This document shows positions 16,790 to 26,488 of a DNA stretch of 34,010 bases, piece by piece. The stretch comes from Tannerellaceae bacterium (GTDB taxonomy: Bacteria; Bacteroidota; Bacteroidia; Bacteroidales; Tannerellaceae), in assembly GCA_031270665.1 (NCBI GenBank), contig JAISXD010000036.1, positions 1 to 34,010 on the forward strand, read 5' to 3'. The notes under the pieces were generated by a model. That model was not told where the DNA came from and did not search any database. It saw nothing but the letters and a program-made list of their open reading frames with translations. A program made the position numbers and the translations under genes. Numbering within the stretch: the stretch's first letter is position 1; every line of letters begins with the position of its first letter.

Positions 16790-18805
16790 ATGAAGGACAC
16801 CCATGAAGCTAATTTGCCGGCAGAAGAAGATGGCAAATTAGAAGAAACTAAAGTATCGGAAGTTATCCCCGAAAACATTATTGTAGCTGAATCCACGGAA
16901 GAGGAAGATCCCATTGTTGAACAGCTGGCAGAAGAAGTAAAAGCAGAAACCGAAACAGTAGAAGCAGAAACCGAAACAGTAGAAGCGGAAGCCGAAGCGG
17001 TAGAAGCAGCAACCGAAACAGTAGAAGCGGAAACCGAAGCCGAAGCAAACAAAGGGGCAGGCAATGAAACTTCCGGAGAAGTGATTCCCAGGAATAACAA
17101 CAATCCTGCTAAAGACGAAATTATGGCCAGACTCGCTGAGCTGGTTGCACGCCCGGTAGAAAATACCCGTAATGAAATAGAATCGTTAAAGCAGGCATAT
17201 TATAAGATTCACAGGGGAGAGGTGGACGAATTGAAGAATGCATTTATTGAAGAAGGAGGCGACGAAAAAGATTTTCAGCCCCCTCTGGATGAAACGGAAG
17301 AGAAAATAAAAGAACTCCTCACACAATATAAAGAGAAAAAGGCGAATTTACACGCGGAAGAAGAGCAGCTGAAAGCAGCCAACTATGCGCTGAAGCTTCA
17401 ATTAATCGACAGGCTGAAAGAACTGACGGAAAGCCAGGCCGATTTCAATAAGCTTTATAATGAGTTTAAAGAAATACAACAGAGGTGGAAAGAAACCAAA
17501 CTGATCCCGCAGGAACACGCAGGTGAATTGTATAAAAGCTATCAGTTATACAGTGAACAGTTTTATGACATTATCAAGATAAACAACCAGTTCCGCGACT
17601 ACGACTTCAAAAAGAACCTGGAAATGAAAACAGCGCTTTGCGAAACAGTAGAAAAGCTAATAGACGAACAGGATGTTATATCAGCGTTCCACCAATTGCA
17701 GAAACTACACCAGCAATGGCGTGAGGTTGGCCCTGTGGTAAAAGATCTCAGGGAAGAATTGTGGACGCGGTTTAAAGCGGCGTCAACAGCTATAAACAAA
17801 CGGCATCAACAGTTTTTTGAGTCGCTTAAAGGAAAAGAACAGGAAAACCTGGAGATTAAAACAGCTATTTGCGAACAGATTGAAAACATCGATTTCAGCC
17901 TGCTGAAAACCTTTAAAGACTGGGAAGAAAAAAACAAGGAAGTGATTGCCTTACAGGAAAAATGGAAAACAATCGGTTTTGCTCCCAAAAAATACAATGT
18001 GAAAATATTCGAACGTTTCCGTGCGGCATGCGATAACTATTTTAACAGGAAAAGTGACTTTTACAAAGGCATTAAAGAAAATATGGAGAAAAATCTCCAA
18101 CTAAAAACAGCCTTATGCGAAAAAGCCGAAGCGCTGAAAGACAGTACGGATTGGAAAGAGACGGCCGAAAAGATGATTGCCCTGCAAAAGGAATGGAAAA
18201 CCATTGGCTCTGTCGCCCGTAGACATTCCGATATAATATGGAAGCGTTTTATCACGGCCTGCGATTATTTCTTTGAAGAAAAAAGCAAAAATACCACTTC
18301 ACAGAAAAGCATTGAACAGACAAATTTAGCAGCCAAAAAAGAACTGATAGCCAATATTAATGCCTTGAGCGACCAGCCGGAACATGATACCGCATTAGCG
18401 ATGCTGAAAGAATATATGGCCGGGTGGGCTACGATCGGCTTTGTCCCTTTCAAAGAAAAAGGCAGAATATATAAAGAATACCACGAAGCTATCGACAAAC
18501 AGTTTGACCGTCTGAAAGTAGGACAAAACGACCGCAAAATGGAATCTTTCCGAAATAACCTCAACGAAATGACCAGCGGTGAGAAAGGCAAAGGAAAACT
18601 TTACGGAGAACGGGAAAAACTGATGCGCGCCTACGAGCGTATGAAGAACGAACTGCAAACGTATGAAAATAATATCGGGTTCCTTAGCATTTCTTCAAAA
18701 GGCGGAGGCGGCCTTTTAAAAGAAATGGAACGGAAAATTGAAAAATTAAAAGAAGAGATGGCGCTTATCGTGAAAAAGATTGACGCTATCGACGAAAACT
18801 TATAA
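16790..18805 (+). CDS. DUF349 repeat protein
   Basis: This 671-aa protein is acidic at its N-terminus and then carries about five DUF349 helical repeats. Each has the hallmark W-K/R-x-x-G/T-x-x(P)-x pattern: QQRWKETKLIPQEHAGELYKSY, QQWREVGPVVKDLREELWTRF, QEKWKTIGFAPKKYNVKIFERF, QKEWKTIGSVARRHSDIIWKRF and MAGWATIGFVPFKEKGRIYKEY. A coiled-coil tail (KLMRAYERMKNELQTYENN to KIEKLKEEMALIVKKID) ends it. The family is common in Bacteroidota and its role is not established. I chose the ATG at 16790; an in-frame TTG 45 bp upstream would add a stretch lacking a clear leader. A strong terminator follows, suggesting it is largely monocistronic. Confidence 0.88.
   Translation: MKDTHEANLPAEEDGKLEETKVSEVIPENIIVAESTEEEDPIVEQLAEEVKAETETVEAETETVEAEAEAVEAATETVEAETEAEANKGAGNETSGEVIPRNNNNPAKDEIMARLAELVARPVENTRNEIESLKQAYYKIHRGEVDELKNAFIEEGGDEKDFQPPLDETEEKIKELLTQYKEKKANLHAEEEQLKAANYALKLQLIDRLKELTESQADFNKLYNEFKEIQQRWKETKLIPQEHAGELYKSYQLYSEQFYDIIKINNQFRDYDFKKNLEMKTALCETVEKLIDEQDVISAFHQLQKLHQQWREVGPVVKDLREELWTRFKAASTAINKRHQQFFESLKGKEQENLEIKTAICEQIENIDFSLLKTFKDWEEKNKEVIALQEKWKTIGFAPKKYNVKIFERFRAACDNYFNRKSDFYKGIKENMEKNLQLKTALCEKAEALKDSTDWKETAEKMIALQKEWKTIGSVARRHSDIIWKRFITACDYFFEEKSKNTTSQKSIEQTNLAAKKELIANINALSDQPEHDTALAMLKEYMAGWATIGFVPFKEKGRIYKEYHEAIDKQFDRLKVGQNDRKMESFRNNLNEMTSGEKGKGKLYGEREKLMRAYERMKNELQTYENNIGFLSISSKGGGGLLKEMERKIEKLKEEMALIVKKIDAIDENL
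16937..17041 (+). repeat. five in-frame 21-bp repeats in the DUF349 gene
   Basis: Five consecutive 21-bp units starting GTA(G/A)AAGC encode heptapeptides of type VEAETET. They create an acidic Glu/Thr/Ala linker between the N-terminus and the first helical repeat. The units differ at several third and first codon positions. Such repeats commonly vary in number between strains by slippage. Confidence 0.85.
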
Positions 18806-18817
18806 TAATCAAAGTGT

Positions 18818-18850
18818 AAAGAGCTGCTTTAGAAGTAGCTCTTTTGTTTT
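18818..18850 (+). terminator. intrinsic terminator after the DUF349 gene
   Basis: A 12-bp stem (18818-18829 with 18833-18844, AAAGAGCTGCTT against its complement with one G-U pair) closes a 3-nt loop and is followed by TGTTTT. The hairpin starts 13 bp after the DUF349 stop and its tail ends 13 bp before the next ATG. Confidence 0.85.
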
Positions 18851-18862
18851 ATCACACATCGT

Positions 18863-20068
18863 ATGAAGCCTAAACTGCACTATTATAATCCCGGGCATGA
18901 AACGGCAACGCTACAGGGTACGGCCAATTATACTCCTTCGGTTAATGTACGGAGAATGCTGGGCGAACTGGCCTTATTGCCTGTCTGGTATGCAGATAAG
19001 GGAGACTATGTGTATATAGAAAAGAATGTGCAGCCCGACTTTTTATCGCTCTTGCCCGAAGAGATACGCCCGGAAGTCACGATCGTTTCAGAGGAAGCCT
19101 TACACCTGCATGCGTCATCATTCCCGCAGATGCTGGCTGCTCCCTGGGGGCTTTCGCTGCAAAGCGTCGGGTTCTATAAGAATTTAATGAGCAGGCATAA
19201 CGTTACAATTGAACTCCCGGTATGGAAAGATGCGTATGTAAGATTGACCGGCAGGCGAACGGGGGCAGCGTGTTTTAAGAAAATATCCCAACTTCTTCCC
19301 GGCGCCTCTTTCCCGCCTCTCCCTCTTTTTTTTGCTGAATTACCGGATATAGAAGCCTGGCTTTACGGGCATCCCGGGGCTTCTGTTATAAAAACGCCTT
19401 ATTCATCATCAGGAAGAGGGTTGTTGTGGCTGGAGGAGGGTACGCTAAGAGATAAAGATATAAATTGGATGAAGGGGGCGCTCCGAAAACAAGGAAGCGT
19501 CAGTATCGAGCCTGTTTTGAATACGATTCATAATTTTGCGATGGAGTTCTTTATCAATGAGCAGGGAAAGGTGAGGTATGAAGGATTATCTGTTTTCGGG
19601 ACATCTCCCAAAGGGGCGTATCGCGGCAACAGGCTCATGAGGCAGGAAGAATTGGAAAATCTAATTTCCTCTTCCATCGGAAAAACCTTGTTTCAACAGG
19701 TAAAAGAAGCGGCGGCGGAAGCCATCCGGGAGATTTATGCCGGATATGCCGGATATATAGGCATTGACATGCTTGTATACAAAACCGCAGAAGGAACAAA
19801 CGCCCTCCATCCCTGCATAGAAGTTAATATGCGTTATACGATGGGAATGGCGGCTATAAGGTTATTCGAAAAATATATCCATCCCGGTGCGGAAGGCGTT
19901 TTCAATCTGATATATGGCGCCGAACCCGAAAGGGTGAGCAACACGCATCGGAAAAACCAGCAAGACTACCCTCTTACCTGTAAGGATGGTAAACTCAGAA
20001 GCGGCTATCTGTCGCTTTGCCCCGTTACAAAACAGACACATTATATCGCTTATGCCCTTATTCAATAA
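18863..20068 (+). CDS. ATP-grasp-like protein of unknown substrate
   Basis: This 401-aa protein shows features of an ATP-grasp carboxylate-amine/thiol ligase fold in its C-terminal part: a glycine/serine-rich ATP loop VIKTPYSSSGRGLLWL (~175-190), the acidic SIEPVL (~213), GYIGIDMLVY (~298) and the metal-site pattern CIEVNMRYTMG (~320) with Glu and Asn. The N-terminal region (HYYNPGHETAT to ~100) is typical of homologues I recall only as hypothetical Bacteroidales proteins. Whether it ligates a peptide, lipid or sugar derivative cannot be told. Its start codon lies 13 bp downstream of a terminator tail, leaving no visible promoter. It is followed by a lipoprotein gene after 16 bp and probably forms a two-gene unit. 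Confidence 0.7.
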   Translation: MKPKLHYYNPGHETATLQGTANYTPSVNVRRMLGELALLPVWYADKGDYVYIEKNVQPDFLSLLPEEIRPEVTIVSEEALHLHASSFPQMLAAPWGLSLQSVGFYKNLMSRHNVTIELPVWKDAYVRLTGRRTGAACFKKISQLLPGASFPPLPLFFAELPDIEAWLYGHPGASVIKTPYSSSGRGLLWLEEGTLRDKDINWMKGALRKQGSVSIEPVLNTIHNFAMEFFINEQGKVRYEGLSVFGTSPKGAYRGNRLMRQEELENLISSSIGKTLFQQVKEAAAEAIREIYAGYAGYIGIDMLVYKTAEGTNALHPCIEVNMRYTMGMAAIRLFEKYIHPGAEGVFNLIYGAEPERVSNTHRKNQQDYPLTCKDGKLRSGYLSLCPVTKQTHYIAYALIQ

Positions 20069-20084
20069 AAAAACAATGTAAGAC

Positions 20085-20882
20085 ATGAAAACAAACGTAT
20101 CCATTTTCCTTGCCTGTTTATTATCAATGATAATGAACAGTTGTAATCCATTCTACCTGATACGGGGCGATGGTAATTTAGTGACCCGGACGTTGGCGCT
20201 TGATGACTATGACGTGATTGAAGCCGGCCATTCAATCAGCGTAACCTATGTCCAATCGGAAGAATCTCCTGCTTTAACCGTTACTACCGACCAGAATATT
20301 ATGGAAAAATATATATTCCATGTGAAAGATTCCAAATTGAAGGTAAAGCCTAAAGACGAATATAAACACGCGAGTTTCTTGCCTTCCCAATTTACGGTTA
20401 CGACACATTCAAAAGGACTGAAAAGGGTAAATTTAGCCGGGAACGTTACGTTCGACCTGGACAGCCCGTTTACCGGAAACAATCTGGAAATAAACTTAGC
20501 CGGCAGCGGAACAATCAACCTGAACGACCAGGTTACTGTCAATGAATTGGATGTTGACCTGGCCGGCAGCGCCACGCTCAATGCCTACAAACTAAATGGA
20601 AAATATTTTGGAGGAGACGTCGCCGGATCGGGAAAAATCAATCTGGGAGGTATTATGACAGAGGCAACATTCGAAATCGCCGGTAGCGGAACCGTCCGTG
20701 CCTTTGACCTTCAGGTAGAAGACATGAAATGCGAAATCGCCGGTAGCGGAGATATTGAAATCAGCGTTAGCCATCGTATTTCTGCGGAGGTAGCCGGCAG
20801 CGGACGTATTAAATACAAAGGAGACCCACAAACGATACGGAAGGAAATAGCCGGATCGGGTAGTCTCAGGAAGATGGATTAA
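20085..20882 (+). CDS. GIN-domain (DUF2807) lipoprotein
   Basis: This 265-aa protein has a lipoprotein signal (lipobox MNSC, Cys about 20) followed by a head-domain-like region (VTRTLALDDYDVIEAGHSISVTYVQ). Regular beta-helix turns are then marked by repeated AGSG/AGSA motifs at least eight times up to the C-terminus. This matches the putative auto-transporter adhesin head GIN domain family common in Bacteroidota. It probably sits on the outer membrane; its ligand is unknown. It lies 16 bp after the ATP-grasp gene. Its stop codon touches that of the convergent epimerase (no gap), so no separate terminator is present. Confidence 0.87.
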   Translation: MKTNVSIFLACLLSMIMNSCNPFYLIRGDGNLVTRTLALDDYDVIEAGHSISVTYVQSEESPALTVTTDQNIMEKYIFHVKDSKLKVKPKDEYKHASFLPSQFTVTTHSKGLKRVNLAGNVTFDLDSPFTGNNLEINLAGSGTINLNDQVTVNELDVDLAGSATLNAYKLNGKYFGGDVAGSGKINLGGIMTEATFEIAGSGTVRAFDLQVEDMKCEIAGSGDIEISVSHRISAEVAGSGRIKYKGDPQTIRKEIAGSGSLRKMD

Positions 20883-21899
20883 TTACAACCATCCTTCTTT
20901 TTTATACCAGGCAATGCTCTCCTCTAATCCTTTACGAAGTGGATAGACAGGAGAAAAACCCATATCATCCTGGAGCGGCGTGACGTCGCATATCCAGTTT
21001 CGCTGCTTCAGGATACGATATTTATCGCTATTCAGCGTCATTCTTTTCTTCAACAGTTTCCCTATCCACTCCGAACATACGCAGGCTATATACACCAATC
21101 CGGCAGGGATGCGGGCATGTAATACAAACTTCTTCCCGAGAATATTCTTTATCTCGCCGGCAAATTCCGTGTCGGTATACACATCTCCATCCGCCACAAA
21201 ATAATGTTTGTTTCTGATTTGTTCGTTTTCCAGGGCAAGGAAGGCTACCGTAGCTAAATCCTTTACATAAATAAACGTAATCCGTTGAGGCGTGAAACCA
21301 ACGGCAAAATCAAAGCCCGAGTTGACTGATTTTATCTCCATAAAATAATCTTTATCGCCGGGACCGTAAACACCGGTAGGGCGCAGGATGATATACGGGA
21401 AATAAGACTGATGGGAAAGATGACATTCGGCTTCCAGTTTGCTTTTTCCATACGCCGTATCCGGCAGTTGCGGGTCGTCCGGACGAATCGGCGTAAAATT
21501 CTTTTCATCCCCTTTTCCATACGTACTCAGGCTACTCATCAGCAGGAACTTTTCAGGTTTACAGCCGGCAGCTTCCAACGCTTCAATCAGGTGAATGGCG
21601 TATCCGGCATTTACCCGGGAGAAATCATCTTTATTTAAAACTTTGGTTACTCCTGCATTATGTATAACATAGCTCCACGCGCCATGTTCCTTAACAAAAG
21701 CGGTTAGTTGCTCCGTAAGAGCCTCCTTGCTACTATAGTTTAAATCAATAAACCGGATATGCTTGTCTTGTAAATGCGAACGGTTACTTCCGGCGCGAAT
21801 GCCGGCCCACGTTTCATATCCCCTGCGAAGCGCTTCTTCTACTAAAAAGCCTCCAATAAAACCACTCGCTCCGGTGATTAAAATTTTTTTTGTTGCCAA
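20883..21899 (-). CDS. NAD-dependent epimerase/dehydratase (extended SDR)
   Basis: This 338-aa protein is an extended short-chain dehydrogenase/reductase. The Rossmann motif is at the N-terminus (ILITGASGFIGGFL), the NNAG-like VIHNAGVTKVL at ~85, catalytic Ser in LLMSSLSTYG at ~125 and YGKSK (Tyr-Lys pair) at ~148. The GVYGPGDKDYF segment is usual in sugar-nucleotide epimerases and related reductases. The substrate could be a nucleotide sugar or a flavonoid/steroid-like alcohol; none can be fixed. It follows the ABC ATPase by 10 bp and is the last gene of a five-gene minus-strand operon. Confidence 0.88.
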   Translation of the reverse strand: MATKKILITGASGFIGGFLVEEALRRGYETWAGIRAGSNRSHLQDKHIRFIDLNYSSKEALTEQLTAFVKEHGAWSYVIHNAGVTKVLNKDDFSRVNAGYAIHLIEALEAAGCKPEKFLLMSSLSTYGKGDEKNFTPIRPDDPQLPDTAYGKSKLEAECHLSHQSYFPYIILRPTGVYGPGDKDYFMEIKSVNSGFDFAVGFTPQRITFIYVKDLATVAFLALENEQIRNKHYFVADGDVYTDTEFAGEIKNILGKKFVLHARIPAGLVYIACVCSEWIGKLLKKRMTLNSDKYRILKQRNWICDVTPLQDDMGFSPVYPLRKGLEESIAWYKKEGWL

Positions 21900-21909
21900 C
21901 TGTCTGTTT

Positions 21910-22662
21910 TTAATGTTTTTTCAATACTCTATGGGGTAAATCGCCATGTCCGATAAGGTCTATCGGACAGGCATACGCCTCGCCCCACCAGTCTTCCGAT
22001 ACATCAACTCCTGCGTGATAGTGCAGCGTTTCATTCACACAGGCAATATTTTTCACCATGGAAAGAACCGTTCCGATATCATGCGATACCAAGATAATAG
22101 CGCTCTCCTTGTTTATCTCTTCCAGCAAATGGTTGAAATGGGATTCGAAACGTTTGTCCACATAAGCACTTGGCTCATCTAAAATTAATACGTCCGGGCA
22201 GGAAACGATGGAACGCCCTAACAGGACACGTTGCAGTTGACCGCCGGAAAGTTCGCCGATAGGACGGGTAGACAATTCTTCCAGGCCCATTTGTTTGACC
22301 ACATCATTGATTCGCTCATGCTGCTTTGCGCCGAATGAGCGAAACAATCGTTTTTCGGAAACAAGTCCCGAAGCAATCACTTCTTTTACAGAGATAGGAA
22401 ATTTCTTATCTATCTGATTCATTTGAGGAAGATATCCTGTCTTTAAGGAAGGCACCTCCTTTCCTCCTTTATAAAAATGAACGGAACCCGATACCGCCGG
22501 CAATAAGCCAAGCGCTATTTTCAGCAAGGTTGTCTTACCACCTCCGTTGGGGCCTATGATACCTAAGAAGTCATCTTCATACAAATTGACCGTTACGTTA
22601 CGAAGCACGGTTTTGGCGCCATAAGCAGCTGTTACATTCTTTATTTCGATCAGTTTATTCAC
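21910..22662 (-). CDS. znuC-like: ABC transporter ATP-binding protein, zinc/manganese type
   Basis: This ABC-3 type ATPase of about 250 aa has Walker A GPNGGGKTTLLK, signature LSGGQLQRVLLGRS, Walker B VLILDEPSAYVD and the switch His in ILVSHDIGTVL. The closest class is the metal-ion importers (ZnuC/MntB-like), which matches its position right after a ZnuA-like gene. I place the start at a GTG at 22662, where GTGAATAA overlaps the ZnuA stop by 8 bp in a translational-coupling arrangement; a TTG at 22683 is an alternative. No membrane permease is encoded next to it, which is odd for an importer. It is the fourth gene of a five-gene operon. Confidence 0.8.
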   Translation of the reverse strand: MNKLIEIKNVTAAYGAKTVLRNVTVNLYEDDFLGIIGPNGGGKTTLLKIALGLLPAVSGSVHFYKGGKEVPSLKTGYLPQMNQIDKKFPISVKEVIASGLVSEKRLFRSFGAKQHERINDVVKQMGLEELSTRPIGELSGGQLQRVLLGRSIVSCPDVLILDEPSAYVDKRFESHFNHLLEEINKESAIILVSHDIGTVLSMVKNIACVNETLHYHAGVDVSEDWWGEAYACPIDLIGHGDLPHRVLKKH

Positions 22663-23545
22663 CGCCGGCCAATGATTTTGCAATATGGATCATTTCCTTG
22701 CTCCAGTCATAGGATAGCGGATTGATGGCAACTAAGCGGCATCCTGTTTCCTTTGCTATCAGTTCGGCATTTTTCCGGTCAAATTCCTGTTGGATAAACA
22801 CCACTTTTGTCTGATGTTGCCTGGCTGTTTCCACTAATTTTCTCAACTGGGCAGGCGATGGTTCTTTCCCTTCCATTTCTATACAAAGTTGCGTCAGATT
22901 AAACTCTTTGGCAAAATAAGTAAGCGCCGGATGATATATAATAAATGTACGGTTGGATAGCGGCGAGATACATTCCGACAACCCGGCCCCGGTTTCGTCT
23001 ATCTCTTTCATCAACTGAGCGTAATTATGCAGGTAATCGTCCGTATGTTCCTCATCCAATGCCAGAAAGGCATTCAATGTATTCAGGGCTATTGTTTTGG
23101 CTCCATGAATCGAGTTCCATATATGCGGGTCGATACCTCCCGGATGATGTCCCGGATGATGGTCGTCAGGTTCGTCTTCTTCATCCGTTTCAAGAATAAG
23201 TTCAATGCCTTCCGAAAGGTCGAATACCTTCATCTCCGGGTTGTTTTCCTGTATACTTTGCATCCAGGCCTGTTCAAATCCGATATATCCGATGCGCAAG
23301 TAAGCAAGGCTTTTACTTACCCGGATCATTTGCTGCGGCGTAGGGTCGTATGTCTCGGGGCTTTGCCCTGCCGGCACTACCGTATGAACCGTAAACCTGT
23401 CGCCTCCGATCCGCTCGGCAAAATAACGCTGAGGCTCGATTGTGACGGAAATAATTTTCTCATCTCCCTGTTTATTGTTACATCCGAATAAGGATAATAA
23501 GATGATAACAACGATTGCAGATTTTATTTTTAACATTGAATCCAT
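22655..23545 (-). CDS. znuA-like: zinc ABC transporter substrate-binding lipoprotein
   Basis: This ~296-aa protein captures zinc (or manganese) in the periplasm and hands it to a permease. The lipobox is LFGC (Cys about 22 from this start). Family features in order: VVPAGQSPETYDPTPQQMIRVSKS, an acidic/His-rich loop EDEPDDHHPGHHPGGIDPHIWNS, HPALTYFAKEF and a C-terminal LVAINPLSYDW. The His-rich insert and metal-site His residues are as expected for zinc binding. The start is the ATG at 23545 or the ATG 9 bp later; a longer frame to 23593 would overlap the fucosidase end. It sits between the GH95 gene (22 bp gap) and the ATPase. Confidence 0.85.
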   Translation of the reverse strand: MDSMLKIKSAIVVIILLSLFGCNNKQGDEKIISVTIEPQRYFAERIGGDRFTVHTVVPAGQSPETYDPTPQQMIRVSKSLAYLRIGYIGFEQAWMQSIQENNPEMKVFDLSEGIELILETDEEDEPDDHHPGHHPGGIDPHIWNSIHGAKTIALNTLNAFLALDEEHTDDYLHNYAQLMKEIDETGAGLSECISPLSNRTFIIYHPALTYFAKEFNLTQLCIEMEGKEPSPAQLRKLVETARQHQTKVVFIQQEFDRKNAELIAKETGCRLVAINPLSYDWSKEMIHIAKSLAGGE

Positions 23546-23567
23546 TTTTACGTAAAAACACATATTC

Positions 23568-25943
23568 TTACTTGAGTATAGAAAGCTGAGCATCTATAAT
23601 CGTCTTATCCTTCCCCGGAAAAGCCTTAACCTTTCCTTTGTAACGAACGATGTATTTACCTCCATTTGTGGAGCTTATACAAGCTTGTACCAGCTCTCCG
23701 TTTTCCCATTTTATATCAACGATATACCCTCCCCTGGCGCATAAACCTTTAATTTCTCCGTTTTTCCACGATGCGGGTAGGGCAGGCAATAAATGTATTT
23801 CATTCGTATGACTCTGTAATAACATTTCGGCAATACCCGCTGTTCCTCCAAAGTTACCATCTATCTGAAAAGGGGGATGCGTATCAAACAAGTTCGATAA
23901 GGTTGATTTGGCAAGTAATGCCTGTACATTACTACCGGCTTCTTCGCCATCCAGCAGGCGCGCATAGAAGTTTATCATCCATGCACGGCTCCAACCGGTA
24001 TACGAACCTATTTTCACTTCCCCTTCGTTATACTTGCGCCGGCGTTCGATGGTGCGGCGGGCGGCGGCAAACAGTTCTTTATCGGCAGCCGTAATCGTTG
24101 TCCCGGGATGCAAGCCGAAAAGGTGTGATGTATGGCGGTGTCCGGGCTCTACTTCTTCATAGTCTTCAATCCATTCCTGTATGGTATTGTAGCGTTTGCT
24201 TATCCGTATCGGAGGCAATTTCTTCTGAGCCCGTTCCAGTTCCTTACGGAATGTGGCGTCTACATTCAATTCCTTTCCGGCCAACAGGCAGGCATTAAAT
24301 AATTCCATGATAATTTCAATATCCATCGTAGCTCCATAGGTCAGCATAAAAGAAGACTTATCAGGTAATTGATACCGGTTTTCCGGAGAATTGGAGGGCG
24401 CTGTTACTAAATGACCGTTTTTATCTTCAATCAGATAATTTAAAATAAACTCCGCCGCCTCTTTCATGCCGGGATAGGCTTCCTCTTTCAGCCAGACTTT
24501 ATCTTTGGTGAAAAGATAATGTTCCCATTGATGCAGTACCAGCCAGGATGAGGCAATCGGAAAGGTTCCCCAGCCTACTCCATCGCTAATGGCTGTACGC
24601 CCGAATGGGTCGGTCAGGTGATTCATGGTCCAGCCTGTAGAATTATAGGTCTTACGGGCTGTTATCCGTCCGGGTTCCCGCAAAGCATTGATCAGGTTAG
24701 AGAAAGGAATCATTGTTTCCGACAGGTTACAAACTTCGGCCGGCCAGTAATTCATCTGGATATTGATATTCGTATGGAAATCGGCAGACCAGGGGGCATT
24801 CATATCTTTATTCCAAATCCCCTGTAAATTGGCGGGGAGTATACCCGGCGAACGGGAAGAGTTCATCAACAAATACCGCCCGTACTGAAAATAAAGCGCT
24901 ACAAGAGCAAGGTCTTCCTTTCCTTCGCGCACGTTCTTCATCCGCTCATCCGTAGGGACAAGATTCATCGTTGCTTCGCCTAAAGCGAATGACATTCGAT
25001 TAAAGATAGCGCTATGCTCCTGTATATGCCGCTCTTTTATTAATGTATAATTATGCAGGTTTGCCTTATCTAAAATCGTACGGCAAACTTCGGCCGGGTC
25101 AATCGCCCTGTCGAAGTTCAGTTCCTTGAAATTATAATCAGTCGCTCCTGTAAAATAGAAGATGGCTTCATCTGCCTTTTCTACATAAAACGAATTATTC
25201 AAGGCAACTAACGCCCCTCCTTTGTTCACGCCGCGTATTTGCCCGGCAAACTTCATATGCAATCCGGTTTCGCCGGCTTCCTGAAAAGGCAAATCCACTA
25301 TCTGCCCCTGTATATTCAGCGCTTTATCCGTGCCGGGAGAAGGATAAGCCGTAGCATCCTGCTCCCGGTTGTAAGACAGCCTGAAAGTCAATTGTCCCGG
25401 TTTATCGGCATGCAAACGGATTACGATCAGATTATCAGGCGCCGAAGCAAAGGCTTCACGCGTAAAGGTAGTTTCCCCTATCCGGTATTGCACCGTTGCT
25501 ATCCCGGTTTCCAGATCCAGGCTGCGCCGGTAATTTTCAATGTTGGGCACAGCGCCCCTGTCTGCATAAAAATCGATGTTAATATCGCCAAACGATTGAT
25601 ACGAACGGATACGAAGCGGGTCACTCTTCATATGCTTTTCAGAAAGTGCTACAGCTTCGGCAATTTCACCGTTGACCAAGTGTTTTCGGATGTCGGGCAA
25701 ATAAGCGGCGGCATCGGCATTGGATTCCGTTTTGTACCCGGCCCACAGGCTTTCTTCGTTTAACTGGATTGTTTCCCTGTAATAGTCGCCAAACACCATC
25801 GCTCCCAACCGGCCATTGCCAACCGGCAACGCTTCATCCCAGTTTGCTGCCGGTTGTTTATACCATAATACATAATCCGATACTTGCGCATTCAAAGGAA
25901 AAAGAATCGCAAAAAGACAAACTAAAACCAGCGGTTTCTTCAT
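23568..25943 (-). CDS. GH95 family alpha-L-fucosidase
   Basis: This 791-aa protein has a Sec signal (cleavage after LNA) and full GH95 architecture. The N-terminal beta domain begins [26 protein letters not shown], the classic GH95 opening. The alpha/alpha-barrel has [18 protein letters not shown] with the conserved Asn pair, [10 protein letters not shown] (Glu in the active-site region) and [18 protein letters not shown] with the conserved Asp. It hydrolyses terminal alpha-1,2-linked L-fucose (or related galactose) by inversion, so a periplasmic host- or plant-glycan trimming role is likely. It starts 8 bp after the thioredoxin gene stops and is operon-linked to it. No SusC/D pair is adjacent. 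Confidence 0.92.
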   Translation of the reverse strand: MKKPLVLVCLFAILFPLNAQVSDYVLWYKQPAANWDEALPVGNGRLGAMVFGDYYRETIQLNEESLWAGYKTESNADAAAYLPDIRKHLVNGEIAEAVALSEKHMKSDPLRIRSYQSFGDINIDFYADRGAVPNIENYRRSLDLETGIATVQYRIGETTFTREAFASAPDNLIVIRLHADKPGQLTFRLSYNREQDATAYPSPGTDKALNIQGQIVDLPFQEAGETGLHMKFAGQIRGVNKGGALVALNNSFYVEKADEAIFYFTGATDYNFKELNFDRAIDPAEVCRTILDKANLHNYTLIKERHIQEHSAIFNRMSFALGEATMNLVPTDERMKNVREGKEDLALVALYFQYGRYLLMNSSRSPGILPANLQGIWNKDMNAPWSADFHTNINIQMNYWPAEVCNLSETMIPFSNLINALREPGRITARKTYNSTGWTMNHLTDPFGRTAISDGVGWGTFPIASSWLVLHQWEHYLFTKDKVWLKEEAYPGMKEAAEFILNYLIEDKNGHLVTAPSNSPENRYQLPDKSSFMLTYGATMDIEIIMELFNACLLAGKELNVDATFRKELERAQKKLPPIRISKRYNTIQEWIEDYEEVEPGHRHTSHLFGLHPGTTITAADKELFAAARRTIERRRKYNEGEVKIGSYTGWSRAWMINFYARLLDGEEAGSNVQALLAKSTLSNLFDTHPPFQIDGNFGGTAGIAEMLLQSHTNEIHLLPALPASWKNGEIKGLCARGGYIVDIKWENGELVQACISSTNGGKYIVRYKGKVKAFPGKDKTIIDAQLSILK

Positions 25944-25950
25944 AAAAATC

Positions 25951-26421
25951 TTATTTTTTTAATAACAATTGCTCAATAGCTTCCTTTAACTGAGGTTTAG
26001 GGATAGCTCCCTGAGCCATTTGCGGATTTTCGTCCATAGGTACAAATAATAAAGAAGGGATACTTCGGATACCAAATACCGCTGCCAGTTCCTGCTCGGC
26101 TTCCGTATCTATTTTATAGATATAAATTTGCCCATCGTATTCGGCTGCCAATTCTTCCAGTACCGGAGCGATTGCTTTACAGGGCCCGCACCAGTCGGCG
26201 TAAAAATCTATCAAAGCCGGTTTGTCACCCAAATATTCCCATTCTTCGGGATTCGTCTCATAGTTGGCTACTTTCGCCAGAAAATCTGCTTTTGTTAAAT
26301 GTATTGTTTGCATTACTTTTTCTGCTGTTACTGTTTTGTTGCCTTGCTTATCTGTTTTTGTTTGTGCATTACATGAGGCGAACGTCATCCCCACGACCAG
26401 AATACATACTATTTTTTTCAT
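25951..26421 (-). CDS. thioredoxin-fold lipoprotein
   Basis: This 156-aa protein has a lipobox (FASC, Cys about 17) and a thioredoxin domain with active site [11 protein letters not shown] (C78, C81), cis-Pro in [10 protein letters not shown], and the C-terminal [19 protein letters not shown]. The membrane anchoring suggests a periplasmic disulfide or redox role rather than the cytoplasmic thioredoxin. It is the first gene of the operon with the fucosidase, ZnuA, ZnuC-like and epimerase genes. A canonical TTTG-N20-TACCTTTG promoter lies about 70 bp upstream. Confidence 0.92.
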   Translation of the reverse strand: MKKIVCILVVGMTFASCNAQTKTDKQGNKTVTAEKVMQTIHLTKADFLAKVANYETNPEEWEYLGDKPALIDFYADWCGPCKAIAPVLEELAAEYDGQIYIYKIDTEAEQELAAVFGIRSIPSLLFVPMDENPQMAQGAIPKPQLKEAIEQLLLKK

Positions 26422-26488
26422 TGGGCTTTATTTATATGAATTTGAATGAATATCCTTTTTTATTAGAGATTACCTTATCCCTGCCACA

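Noticed and set aside
23545-23593. Longer ZnuA start overlapping the fucosidase stop
   Set aside because: It would place a non-signal segment before the lipoprotein signal; the ATG at 23545 or 23536 starts right before it.
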